Shown here in pieces: positions 1-8,209 of a stretch of 18,739 bases of DNA. The translations under genes and the position numbers were made by a program. Position 1 is the first letter of the stretch; each line of letters starts with the position of its first letter. Under the pieces are notes generated by a model. That model saw only the letters and a program-made list of their open reading frames with translations. It had not been told where the DNA came from and made no database searches. Source of the stretch: JACJWR01 sp964474045 (lineage in GTDB: Bacteria; Actinomycetota; Actinomycetes; S36-B12; UBA10799); the NCBI GenBank assembly GCA_964474045.1, contig CAYYRC010000037.1, forward strand, positions 1 to 18,739, in the 5' to 3' direction.

Positions 1-54
1 GCGCCCGCCGTCCTCGACCGGCTGCAGCGCGCGGCCGCGGCCGCAGCCGGCTAG
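1..54 (+). CDS. C-terminal end of an unidentified protein (partial)
   Basis: Frame 1 is open from the first base for 17 codons and ends at a TAG, giving the tail APAVLDRLQRAAAAAAG. Alanine-rich tails of this kind are common in actinobacterial proteins. The stop shares the palindrome CTAG with the stop of the convergent hydrolase gene at 51-53, an arrangement also seen at 7057-7060. Too little remains to name a family. It could be chance, since a short GC-rich frame is easily open, but the clean convergent stop overlap supports a real gene end. Confidence 0.45.
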   Translation, partial: APAVLDRLQRAAAAAAG

Positions 55-2225
55 GCCGGTGCGGGTGCCGGTGCCGGGTCGTGGTCGGCCACGACGAAGT
101 CGATCGGCTCGGTGAGGGCGGGGCTCGACTCCAGCCATTGCTCCGGGTCGCCCTCTGGCAGGGAGTCCAGGGTGGTGACGCTCACGCCCCACTTCTTGAG
201 GTTCGTGTTGATCGCCTCCCGGGCGGCGGCGAACTTGCGGGCGATGAGGCGCCGCCTGGCCCACTCCACCTCGCGCTTGCGCAGGGCGACCTCGACGGCC
301 TGGCGCTGGTCCTCGGTCGGCTGCAGCCTGAAGGCGGCCGCGGTCGCCGCCACGGTGTCGATGCGGTAGTCGTGGCCCCGGCGCACGAAGGTGCCGGGAG
401 CGAAGTGCATGCCGTTCTTCAGGTCCACCAGGGTCAGCACGAAGGTCGAGATGGGCCGCCACAGGACCTCGCGCGGCACCTTCGGCGGCCGGGTGTCGGG
501 TCGGCCCATCCACCAGGGTGGGCGCACCACCTGTCGATAGCCGAACTTGTTCACCGGGTCGTCATGGTGGACGACCATCAAGTGCTTGACGCGATCCAGC
601 CGCTCCGCGTCCACGTCGGCCAGAGTGCTGGGCTCGGAGATCGCGAGCATTGAGTCGCTCGGGTCGAAACCCTCCTCGTCCGCGATCCAGGCGTTCCAGG
701 TATGGGTCCGGAACGGCACGCCGAGGTAGAGCCCGCCGTCCAGCCCGAGCTCGTCGAACTGTGCCGAGCCGTCGGGGAAGGCGATGTCCAGGGCCACCTG
801 GGCGCCCAGGCTCTCGCCGAACTGCACGACGGTCGGCCGCTCGGCCTCCGGCAGCTGCGCGACGCGTGCGGCGATGCCGGCCAGCACCCGCCGCTGCAGC
901 TCGGCGCCGTCGCGGGTGTCGGTCAGCGCCAACGCCGAGGGGACGAGCGCGTACTGCGGCATCACGATGGCGCAGTCCCCGCCGGTCAGGTACTCCAGGG
1001 TCTCGGCGAAAACATAGGACACGTAGCCCACGCCGGTGGGCGAAGCGACGCAGATGACCTTGCGGTCGAACGCGCCGAGGGCCTCCATCTCGGCCAGGCA
1101 CAGCTCGGCCCTGGCCTCGGCGCTGTCGGCGGCCTCGTAGCCCGCCACGATCCGGATGGGGGGCACCGCCGTCTCGGTGCCCATCACGCTCATGATCTCG
1201 GCCGGAGTCAGCGCCATAAGAACGAATCGCCGGCCCTCCTTGCCGATGTCGGCGAAGTCGATGAGCGACCTGGGACCGGCGGTCACGTACTCGCTGGTGG
1301 GGGCCTCCGGATAGGCCGCCTCCACCACGTCGCCACCGTGCTCCACGCGGCGCTTGACGCGGCTGAAGCCCAGCACCCCGGCCGCCCCGAGCAGCGAGAC
1401 CGCCACGGCGTGGCCGAGCCAGGGCGAGCCGATCTCCACCCGGCCGACGTGCTTGCTCATCGTCTTGGACACCCGCCGCGCGATGATCTGCTCCGTCCCG
1501 GCCACCGCCAGCAGACCCAGCCCGGAGGCGACGCCGACGCCGACCGCCCGCACAGTGCCCTTGGCCGACGCGACTTCGAACGCCGGCCGCTCCGGGTCGA
1601 TCAGCCCGTAGCGCTGGGCCCGGCGGCGGCGCTGGTAGACGCCCAGCACCGCCAGGCCGCTGGCGAGCGTCAGGTCGATGATGAGCGAGCGGTTGCGCCA
1701 GCCGGCGGTCTGGGGGAAGTGCCCCAGCACCTCGTCGGTGGCCGTCACCAGTATGGTTGCCGACCCGCCGGTGGTCAGGAAGTGCCCGGCGAAGCGGACG
1801 AGCGAGCGCTGCATGGGCTCGTCGGGATGAGGGGGCAGAGCCCGCTCGACGACCAGACCGGCGGTGAGGAAGGCCAGAGAGCTGGTCAGCATCGCGTTGG
1901 CCGGGGGACGGCGGTTGTGCACGCCGTGGCTGCCGCTGGAGTACAGCGCGACGGTCTCGATGGCTGCGGCGCTGGCGGCCGTGAGCAGGTAGTGCGTGCT
2001 CGCGACGACGCCGGTGGCGATGGCCTGGTCCGAGGCGCTGCGCGGCAGCAGCCCGCGGGCGTAGGAGCCCGCTACGGAGGTCGCCGCTCCGATGACTCCG
2101 GCCCGCACGGGCGGCAGGCTGGGAGCGGTGCGGAGCCGGGGCACGACGCGCGAAAGCGCGGCCCCGATTCGCCTCAGAGCGGAGGCAGCGGCGGTGGGCT
2201 CGGGGATCGCCACGGTGCTGGACAT
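51..2225 (-). CDS. Membrane-anchored alpha/beta hydrolase (PF10081/PF15420-like)
   Basis: This 724-residue protein has an N-terminal half with several hydrophobic segments (about residues 40-60, 70-95, 112-130, 145-165, 180-198, 228-245, 270-290) and a C-terminal hydrolase domain from about residue 315. The nucleophile elbow GESLG lies at 470-474, so Ser472 is the likely nucleophile. HHDDPVNKF at 553-561 probably supplies the acid, and His607 or His618 (in GHDY) the base. Length and architecture match the actinobacterial two-part family Abhydrolase_9_N plus Abhydrolase_9. The family's substrate is not established to my knowledge; an ester or lipid near the membrane is inference. The tail is Pro/Ala-rich. 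The ATG has no Shine-Dalgarno, but TAGCGT lies exactly six bases before it, so translation is probably leaderless. It is divergent from the FUSC gene. Confidence 0.85.
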   Translation of the reverse strand: MSSTVAIPEPTAAASALRRIGAALSRVVPRLRTAPSLPPVRAGVIGAATSVAGSYARGLLPRSASDQAIATGVVASTHYLLTAASAAAIETVALYSSGSHGVHNRRPPANAMLTSSLAFLTAGLVVERALPPHPDEPMQRSLVRFAGHFLTTGGSATILVTATDEVLGHFPQTAGWRNRSLIIDLTLASGLAVLGVYQRRRRAQRYGLIDPERPAFEVASAKGTVRAVGVGVASGLGLLAVAGTEQIIARRVSKTMSKHVGRVEIGSPWLGHAVAVSLLGAAGVLGFSRVKRRVEHGGDVVEAAYPEAPTSEYVTAGPRSLIDFADIGKEGRRFVLMALTPAEIMSVMGTETAVPPIRIVAGYEAADSAEARAELCLAEMEALGAFDRKVICVASPTGVGYVSYVFAETLEYLTGGDCAIVMPQYALVPSALALTDTRDGAELQRRVLAGIAARVAQLPEAERPTVVQFGESLGAQVALDIAFPDGSAQFDELGLDGGLYLGVPFRTHTWNAWIADEEGFDPSDSMLAISEPSTLADVDAERLDRVKHLMVVHHDDPVNKFGYRQVVRPPWWMGRPDTRPPKVPREVLWRPISTFVLTLVDLKNGMHFAPGTFVRRGHDYRIDTVAATAAAFRLQPTEDQRQAVEVALRKREVEWARRRLIARKFAAAREAINTNLKKWGVSVTTLDSLPEGDPEQWLESSPALTEPIDFVVADHDPAPAPAPA

Positions 2226-2231
2226 AGCCGA

Positions 2232-2237
2232 ACGCTA
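2232..2237 (-). promoter_or_regulatory. -10 element for a leaderless mRNA of the alpha/beta hydrolase gene
   Basis: Read on the minus strand this is TAGCGT, followed by TCGGCT and then the ATG. A TAnnnT box ending six bases before the start codon is the classic spacing for transcription starting at the A of ATG. No convincing -35 is visible. Confidence 0.5.
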
Positions 2238-2272
2238 CTTCAATGCGGTCCCGCGGGTGCTTCACTGACGCC

Positions 2273-4255
2273 ATGACCGCGAAGGATCCGTCCCAGCCGG
2301 GTGCCGCAGCCCCGGCCCCAGCCGCGCCTCCGGCCCACAGATCGCTCCTTGCGCGGATGCGCACGGCGATCTCCAGCAGCGAGTCCCCGTTGAACTGGAC
2401 GGGCGCTGGGCTGATGGTCGTCAGCGGCGCTGCTGCCGCCGGTCTCGGCGAGCTCTACGACCACCGCACGATGCCCGTGACGGCCATCATCGGCCTGGTG
2501 CTCGGGCTCGTGGTGGCCTCGGCGCCCATGTTCATGGCCATCCGTCTGATTCTGCTGAACGGCGTGCTGCTGGTCGCCGCCTCAGCGCTGGGCGTGGGCG
2601 TCGCGGACAACGCGCTCGCGGCCGGGTTGGTGATGGCGGTGCTGGCCTTCATCGGTGCCGTCTGGACTGCCGTGCCGGTGGTCGGGGCGGTGTTCAGCGG
2701 GCTGCCGGTACTCGTCTTCTTGCTGCTGGTGGCCAAGGCGCAGGAATTCACCTCGGGCGCGGCGACGCTGAAAGTGGCGATAGCGGCGGCCATCGGGTTG
2801 GTGGCGCCGATTGCGCTGGCCGTGCTGCTCTCGATCGCCGACCCCCGCAAGATCGACCGCAAGTTGGTGGCGTCGGCGTGGACGCCTGGCCTGCCGGCCG
2901 CGCAGCGGACGCTGTCGCTGCAGGTGCTGCTCCTGGACGGCGCCCCGGCGCCCCTGATCTACATCACCACCCAGGGCGTGCTCGGGCTCGTGTGCCGGGA
3001 GTGGCTCCTGCGCCGGGGGCTCATCGCCGCGGACGACTCCGAGGAGTCCACGCCGGCCAGCGAGCCGGCCAGCGAGGCGGCCAGCGGGCCGGGCATCGCG
3101 AAGGCAGCGGATGCGCCCGCGCAGGTCCCTTCAGCGCAGGGGCAGGCAGCGGCCAAGGCCGCCGAGGCCAACGGGGCCGCTGTGCGAACGGCCTTGGCTC
3201 CCAGGGGCAAGGCCGTCCCGCGGCCCGTCACGCTCGACACGGCGCCGCTGGCGGAGGCGGCGGAGGCGGCGCAGAAGGCTGGGAACGCGGCCGCCCGGGG
3301 GACGTGGCAACTGTGGGCGTCGTCCCAGGAAGGGGCGGCCGCGGCGCTGAACGGCAAGTTCGTGCCGCGGTTGCTGATTCGCCCGGCGGTCACCATCGTG
3401 CTGGCGTTGATCCGGTCGGTCCTGCGCCCCGACGTGTCCGCATTTCGCTACGGCGTCCAACGCGCCCTGGCGCTGGGGGTCGCCATCTTCGCGTTGGTGA
3501 TGTCGCACGGCAACGAGAACGTCTTCTGGGTCACCCTCACGCTGGTTTCCGTGCTGCAGACCAACATGCCCCAGACGCTGGTCAAGACCGTCCAGCGGGT
3601 GGCGGGAACCCTTGTCGGCGTGGTGTTGGCGATAGCCCTGAGCCTGGTTCTGCCCACCGCGGTGCTCGTGCCCTGGCTCGCCGGTGCCGCAATCCTGGTG
3701 GGTCTGGCGTTCCAGCGCCGCAACTACGCGGTGATGAGTGGCCTCATCGCCTTTGCGATCGTCCTGCTCTTCGGCGCGCCGACCAACAAGGTGTTGGAGT
3801 TTGCCGGCATGCGCGCGATGGATGTGGCTATCGGCGGGGTGCTGGCGGCGGTGGTGGCCCGCATCGTGCTGCCGGTCCACGCCAACCCCGCGGTCCGGCG
3901 CGAGCAGGCGATCGAGGCGTTGCGCAGCCTGCAGGCCGCGATCCAGCAACGGCTGGCCGATCCTGCGGGAATCAGCATCGAGAAGGTCCTGGGCCGGCAG
4001 GCCAGCTCGTCGACCGCCCTGGCCAACCTCGACGCCACGGTCGAGGAATTGTCGGATCGGCGCGTCGCGGCGGCCTACCAGAAAGACACAGCCCAACTGC
4101 GCATCTGCAATGAGGAGCTCTTCGTCGTGGGTGCGGTGGTGGTGCGCCTGGTGTCCAACCCGGCCCCCGAAGATCTCACCATGGACGATGCCATGAAGGC
4201 GATCGGCGAGCAGATCGATCAGCTCGCGGCCAAGTCGCCCGCGCCCGCGGCCTGA
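2273..4255 (+). CDS. FUSC-family inner membrane protein (aromatic acid exporter-like)
   Basis: This predicted integral membrane protein of 660 residues has two hydrophobic blocks. The first spans about residues 42-190 and the second about 370-530, the latter carrying the FUSC-like signature FWVTLTLVSVLQT (418-430) and QRVAGTLVGVVLA (441-453). A roughly 90-residue Ala/Glu/Pro-rich, probably disordered linker (about 255-345) separates the blocks, and a charged cytoplasmic tail follows residue 535. FUSC relatives include fusaric acid and aromatic carboxylate efflux proteins (AaeB type) and YccS-like proteins. The substrate here is unknown. The start is uncertain: an in-frame ATG at 2243 would add ten residues, and neither has a clear Shine-Dalgarno; 2273 is preferred because MTAKDPSQPG begins more like a normal cytoplasmic N-terminus. 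It is divergent from the hydrolase gene. Confidence 0.8.
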   Translation: MTAKDPSQPGAAAPAPAAPPAHRSLLARMRTAISSSESPLNWTGAGLMVVSGAAAAGLGELYDHRTMPVTAIIGLVLGLVVASAPMFMAIRLILLNGVLLVAASALGVGVADNALAAGLVMAVLAFIGAVWTAVPVVGAVFSGLPVLVFLLLVAKAQEFTSGAATLKVAIAAAIGLVAPIALAVLLSIADPRKIDRKLVASAWTPGLPAAQRTLSLQVLLLDGAPAPLIYITTQGVLGLVCREWLLRRGLIAADDSEESTPASEPASEAASGPGIAKAADAPAQVPSAQGQAAAKAAEANGAAVRTALAPRGKAVPRPVTLDTAPLAEAAEAAQKAGNAAARGTWQLWASSQEGAAAALNGKFVPRLLIRPAVTIVLALIRSVLRPDVSAFRYGVQRALALGVAIFALVMSHGNENVFWVTLTLVSVLQTNMPQTLVKTVQRVAGTLVGVVLAIALSLVLPTAVLVPWLAGAAILVGLAFQRRNYAVMSGLIAFAIVLLFGAPTNKVLEFAGMRAMDVAIGGVLAAVVARIVLPVHANPAVRREQAIEALRSLQAAIQQRLADPAGISIEKVLGRQASSSTALANLDATVEELSDRRVAAAYQKDTAQLRICNEELFVVGAVVVRLVSNPAPEDLTMDDAMKAIGEQIDQLAAKSPAPAA

Positions 4256-4271
4256 GTACCGTCCGCGTGGC

Positions 4272-5258
4272 TCAGTCCGAGTCCCGCTTCGGGTACTTGA
4301 TGCCGGAGCCTTCGCCGGACTCGTAGACAACCTCGGGCGGTCCCACGATCAGCGGATCGGGCTCACCCACCACGGCCTCGTCCTTGCCGGGGTACTCGAG
4401 GTTGCACAGCACCCAGCGGATGGCGGCCAGGCGGCCGCGCTTCTTGTCGTTGGAGCGCACCACCGTCCACGGCGCCCAGTCCGTGTCCGTGGCCTCGATC
4501 ATGGCCTCCTTGGCCGCTGAGTACTCGTCCCAGCGGTCGAGCGAGGCCAGGTCCATCGGGGACAGCTTCCACTGCCGGACCGGGTCGATGCGGCGGATCG
4601 TGAAGCGGGTCAGCTGCTCTTTGCGCGACACCGAGAACCAGAACAGGATGACCCCGTCGCGCACCAGCATCCGCTCGAACTCCGGGCACTGCAGCATGAA
4701 CTCGTCGTACTGGTCGTCGGTGCAGAAGCCCATCACGCGCTCGACGCCGGCGCGGTTGTACCAGGAGCGGTCGAACATGGTGATCTCACCGGCGGTGGGC
4801 AGGTGCTTGATGTAGCGCTGGAAGTACCACTGTCCGCGCTCCTCGTCGGTGGGCTTGGTCAGCGCCACGACGGTGGCGCCGCGCGGGTTGAGGTGCTCCA
4901 TGAAGCGCTTGATGGTGCCGCCCTTGCCGGCGGCGTCGCGGCCCTCGAAGACCATCACGACCCGCTGGCCGGTCTCCTTGACCCACGACTGCACTTTGAG
5001 CAGCTCGATCTGCAGCAGGCGCTTGGTGACCTCGTACTCGCGCCGGGACATCCGCTCGCCGTACGGGTAGCCCTGCTTCCAGGTGTCGATCGGGGTGCCG
5101 TCGGGTCCCAGCAGGATCGGGTCGTCGACCTCGTCCAGGGTTCCCTCGACCGACAGGCCGCGCAGGCGCAGCTCCTCGTCGTCGAGGTCCTGCAGGCTGG
5201 CGATGAGGTCGTCCATCTCCATGACGGCTTCCCGAACCTCGTTGTCGCTGGCAGGCAT
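4272..5258 (-). CDS. ppk2: Polyphosphate kinase 2, single-domain (class I type)
   Basis: PPK2 transfers phosphate between polyphosphate and nucleoside diphosphates in the cytoplasm, usually favouring NTP synthesis from polyphosphate. The 328-residue protein has the Walker A-like GRDAAGKG at 106-113, the Walker B/lid region FDRSWYNRAGVERVMGFC at 162-179, and FWFSVSRKEQLTRF at 206-219, all typical of the family. Length matches one-domain enzymes. The ATG at 5258 is chosen because AGGAG lies five bases upstream and MPASDNEVRE begins there; a 36-residue upstream extension is open but lacks family-like sequence. The gene is convergent with FUSC (16-base gap) and divergent from the MFS exporter, so it is probably transcribed alone. 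Class assignment (ADP- rather than AMP-phosphorylating) is from overall similarity only. Confidence 0.95.
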   Translation of the reverse strand: MPASDNEVREAVMEMDDLIASLQDLDDEELRLRGLSVEGTLDEVDDPILLGPDGTPIDTWKQGYPYGERMSRREYEVTKRLLQIELLKVQSWVKETGQRVVMVFEGRDAAGKGGTIKRFMEHLNPRGATVVALTKPTDEERGQWYFQRYIKHLPTAGEITMFDRSWYNRAGVERVMGFCTDDQYDEFMLQCPEFERMLVRDGVILFWFSVSRKEQLTRFTIRRIDPVRQWKLSPMDLASLDRWDEYSAAKEAMIEATDTDWAPWTVVRSNDKKRGRLAAIRWVLCNLEYPGKDEAVVGEPDPLIVGPPEVVYESGEGSGIKYPKRDSD

Positions 5259-5263
5259 CCGCT

Positions 5264-5268
5264 CTCCT
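5264..5268 (-). promoter_or_regulatory. Shine-Dalgarno that fixes the PPK2 start
   Basis: AGGAG on the minus strand, five bases before the ATG at 5258. It selects this start over the in-frame upstream start at 5366. Confidence 0.7.
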
Positions 5269-5383
5269 CTTGTCCTTGCGGCCGCCGGCTGCTGGGTGGA
5301 CAGCGCGCCGCTGGGAGTACCAGTGTGGGCTATGAGCAGCGCTGCATACGACCGGAACGCCAACATACGAAGGTGACCAAAGA

Positions 5384-7060
5384 GTGAACGACGCGACCGA
5401 GGACCGTCCGAGCAAGGTCCAGGCAGCTCCGGCCGAGGCGTCCCGAGCGCTGAGCGACCACCCGTGGTGGGCGCTGTCCGCGCTGCTCATCGGCCTGTCG
5501 ATGATCGTGATCGACGGCTCGGTGGTGAACGTCCTGCTGCCGGACATGGTCGACGACCTGCAGCTGACCACGACCGATGTGCTCTGGGTCAACTCGATCT
5601 ACTCGCTCATCTTCGCCTCCCTGCTCATCCCGATCGGCCTGGTCTCCGACAAGTACGGCCGCCGCAAGCTGTTCCTCATCGGCACGGTCGTGTTCATGCT
5701 CGGTTCCTTCGGCGCCGGTGCGTCCACCGGGCCGGACATGCTGATCGCGCTGCGAGCCGTGCAGGCCATCGGCGCCTCGATGATGCTGCCGAGCAGCGTC
5801 GCGATCATCAACGTGATGTTCACCGGCAAGCAGCGGGCCATGGCCTTCGGCCTGTGGGGCGCGGTGTTCGGCGGGGCTGCTGCCCTGGGGCCGCTGCTGG
5901 GCGGTTGGCTGGCGCAGGACTACTCCTGGCGGTGGGCGTTCTATATCAACGTTCCGGTGGCGATCCTGTCGAGCATCCTGGTGTGGCGCTACGTGCCGGA
6001 GAGCAAGGTCGACTCCGGCGACAGCCTGGACCCGGTGGGGATCGTGCTCTCGGTGACGGGGTTGTCGCTCGTGGTGTTCGCCTTGATCGAGGGCGACTCG
6101 TACGGCTGGTGGAACCAGCTGCGGCCCTTCACGGCGGGGCCGATCAAGCTGGAGGGCCACCTGTCCATCGTCCCGATCGCGCTCGGCCTCGGCGTCCTCC
6201 TGCTCATCCTGCTCGTGCTGTGGGCCAAGCACCGGATGGCCGTCGGCAAGACGCCGCTCATCGACCTGCCGCTGTTCGCTATCCCGCGCTACGGGTACGG
6301 CAACATCGTGGCGCTCGTGGTCAGCTTGGGCGAGTTCGGCATCCTCTTCATGCTGCCGCTGTGGATTCAGAGCGTCGCGGGCTACAACCCCTTGAACACC
6401 GGGATCATCTTGACCGGGCTCGCCCTCGGGGCCCTGGTGAGCGGCGGTATGGCACGGCATCTGGCTGCCCTGCTCGGCCCCACCAAGGTGGTTAGGGTGG
6501 GGATGGCGTTGGAGATCGTCGGCATCCTGGGCACCGCGATGGTGCTCGCGCCGACCCGCTCGCCATGGTGGCTCATGGGGCCACTCTTCGTGTATGGGAT
6601 CGGACTGGGTCTGGCGTCGGCCCAGCTGACGTCGGTGGTGCTCGAGGACGTCCCGCCGGACAAGTCCGGCCGCGCCTCGGCGATGACGTCGACGTTCCGA
6701 CAGCTCGGATCGGCGCTGGGCAGCGCCATCCTGGGCTCGGTGTTGTTCGCCGGCCTCGGGCACTTCATGACGGTGGACCTCAAGGGCGTGTCCAACCTGC
6801 CCGAGGCGCAACAGCAGCAGATCGTGGACACAGTCAAGGGCTCGTCCGGGCAGGCGATCCCGAAGCTGGCGAAGGTTCCTGGGCTGGGGCCGGAGGTGGA
6901 GGCCGCCCGGTCGGGGTACACCACGGCGGCCAAGGACACGGCCTATGTGGCGGCGCTCTTCGTCCTCATGGGCCTGCTGGTGTCCTTCGGGCTGCCCAAG
7001 GACGAGCAAGCCAACGCGGATGCGTCGGCAGTTGATGAGCTGGCCGCGCAGCCGAGCTAG
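5384..7060 (+). CDS. MFS multidrug exporter, DHA2 (EmrB/QacA) family
   Basis: This is a 558-residue proton-coupled drug exporter candidate with about 14 hydrophobic segments, the number typical of DHA2. TM1 contains IDGSVVNVLLP (43-53, family motif D1). Motif A is GLVSDKYGRRK at 85-95 in the loop after TM2. Antiporter motif C appears as GAVFGGAAALGPLLGG at 159-174, followed by SWRWAFYINVP at 181-191, also typical of DHA2. The GTG start at 5384 is preceded by GAAGGTG about eight bases upstream. An extended loop of about 60 residues before the last membrane segment (about 455-515) is usual for 14-TM members. The substrate cannot be told from sequence. No adjacent TetR- or MarR-type regulator is present, so regulation is unknown. 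The TAG stop shares CTAG with the convergent DUF4436 stop. Confidence 0.93.
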   Translation: MNDATEDRPSKVQAAPAEASRALSDHPWWALSALLIGLSMIVIDGSVVNVLLPDMVDDLQLTTTDVLWVNSIYSLIFASLLIPIGLVSDKYGRRKLFLIGTVVFMLGSFGAGASTGPDMLIALRAVQAIGASMMLPSSVAIINVMFTGKQRAMAFGLWGAVFGGAAALGPLLGGWLAQDYSWRWAFYINVPVAILSSILVWRYVPESKVDSGDSLDPVGIVLSVTGLSLVVFALIEGDSYGWWNQLRPFTAGPIKLEGHLSIVPIALGLGVLLLILLVLWAKHRMAVGKTPLIDLPLFAIPRYGYGNIVALVVSLGEFGILFMLPLWIQSVAGYNPLNTGIILTGLALGALVSGGMARHLAALLGPTKVVRVGMALEIVGILGTAMVLAPTRSPWWLMGPLFVYGIGLGLASAQLTSVVLEDVPPDKSGRASAMTSTFRQLGSALGSAILGSVLFAGLGHFMTVDLKGVSNLPEAQQQQIVDTVKGSSGQAIPKLAKVPGLGPEVEAARSGYTTAAKDTAYVAALFVLMGLLVSFGLPKDEQANADASAVDELAAQPS

Positions 7061-8148
7061 CCTGCGCCAGGATCGTCCGGCGGAATGGCCTCGTCGTCAG
7101 ATTCGGGCTGGGGACCAGTGCCTGCGGCTGATCCTGTGCCGCCACGGGCGCCAGTCGCGGCCGTCGCACCCACCCCGACGACTGCTGTATCGGCCACGGC
7201 CCCGCCGCGGTCCTCAACCTCGATCTCGGCATCGTTCTTGCGCCGGACGTCCACCAGCGTCACGATCACCACGGCCACCATGGCGGTCATGACTCCGACC
7301 TCGACCCAGAAGAACACGAGGATGTCGATCCAGGACCCCACGGGCGGCGCTCCGGGGAGGAAGTTCCGGATGGGGATGAGCGAGAACAGCAGGGCCGCCA
7401 TCCATGAGGCGACCGCCACCGAGGGCTCCATGGCCCGGCTCACGACCGACTCGGCCACCCACGCCGCCAGCACCGCCACTGCCATCATCAGCCCGAGCAG
7501 CAGCAGCGAGATGGCTATGGTCGATCCGGCCCGGCCGATGGTCTGCCCGATCGTCACGAAGTAGGAGTCGGTCTGCTTCACGGTCGCGCTCAGCTGCCAG
7601 CCAGCGTCACGGAACGACAGCGCCGCGATCACCGGCACCCGCCGGCCCTGCCCTTGGTCGACCTGCTCGCTGTACAGATAGGCGGCCACGGTGATGTCGC
7701 TGTGATACTCATCGAAGGGGTAGTCCTGCACGCGGCCGTGCAGCGGGATCGTGATCTTCTTGGACGCTGGCACCGTGCCCGCGGCGTACTCGATCGACTG
7801 CCCGTCCAGGGTAGGACTGATGGAGAGCCGCAGCGCCTTGACCATGCGGCCTTGGGAGTCGATGAGCTCCTGGTTGGGCTGCATGGCGACGATGGCCTCG
7901 GTCAGCGGTGCCTCCGGGCTGATTTTCGACTCCACGATGCTGACCGAGATGCCGTAGGGGGGCGCTTGTACCTGCGGGATCTCCTGCAGCGACACCGTCC
8001 GGGCGTATGCCAGCGCAGCGAGCACGTAGACGATCGCGATCACCGCCACCAGGACGGCCGTCACCCGGCGCGCGCGCGTCCGGGTGGCCCGCTTCGAGAA
8101 CCGGCGGAGGCGCCCGACGCCGTCGTCTCCACGGAAGATCAACTTCAC
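7057..8148 (-). CDS. DUF4436 family membrane protein
   Basis: This 363-residue protein resembles actinobacterial DUF4436 proteins, whose function is unknown. A basic N-terminus (RRFSKRATRTRARR) is followed by a membrane segment at about 30-49. An extracytoplasmic beta-rich region (about 55-200) carries the family-like YPFDEY (143-148), and three membrane segments follow (about 210-232, 243-260, 273-299). The RNFLPGAPPVGSWID stretch at 261-275 is the most characteristic motif. The tail after 300 is Glu/Gly/Ala-rich and probably disordered. The GTG start has no Shine-Dalgarno but has TAGGGT seven bases upstream, suggesting leaderless translation. It lies 61 bases downstream of the CYTH-like gene on the same strand and may also be read through from it. 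Confidence 0.8.
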   Translation of the reverse strand: MKLIFRGDDGVGRLRRFSKRATRTRARRVTAVLVAVIAIVYVLAALAYARTVSLQEIPQVQAPPYGISVSIVESKISPEAPLTEAIVAMQPNQELIDSQGRMVKALRLSISPTLDGQSIEYAAGTVPASKKITIPLHGRVQDYPFDEYHSDITVAAYLYSEQVDQGQGRRVPVIAALSFRDAGWQLSATVKQTDSYFVTIGQTIGRAGSTIAISLLLLGLMMAVAVLAAWVAESVVSRAMEPSVAVASWMAALLFSLIPIRNFLPGAPPVGSWIDILVFFWVEVGVMTAMVAVVIVTLVDVRRKNDAEIEVEDRGGAVADTAVVGVGATAATGARGGTGSAAGTGPQPESDDEAIPPDDPGAG

Positions 8149-8155
8149 GGATTCG

Positions 8156-8161
8156 ACCCTA
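8156..8161 (-). promoter_or_regulatory. -10 element for a leaderless mRNA of the DUF4436 gene
   Basis: The minus strand reads TAGGGT, then CGAATCC (seven bases), then the GTG start. This is the expected leaderless spacing. No clear -35 is seen. Confidence 0.45.
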
Positions 8162-8209
8162 GTGCGCGGTCGTGCACCCGCATACGAGCCGGTTGCTCGG
8201 CGGCCTGGC

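Noticed and set aside
702..2276. A 524-codon plus-strand open frame
   Set aside because: It is antisense to the hydrolase gene, has His/Gly/Arg-rich composition typical of shadow frames in GC-rich DNA, and matches no recognisable family.
4253..4274. Terminator hairpin between the convergent FUSC and ppk2 genes
   Set aside because: Only CTGAG/CTCAG (five pairs with a long loop) can be formed, which is too weak to call.
5330..7009. A 559-codon minus-strand open frame
   Set aside because: It is a shadow of the MFS exporter. Its composition (His, Arg, Gln, Asp throughout, no domains) is that of an antisense frame, while the opposite strand has clear DHA2 motifs.
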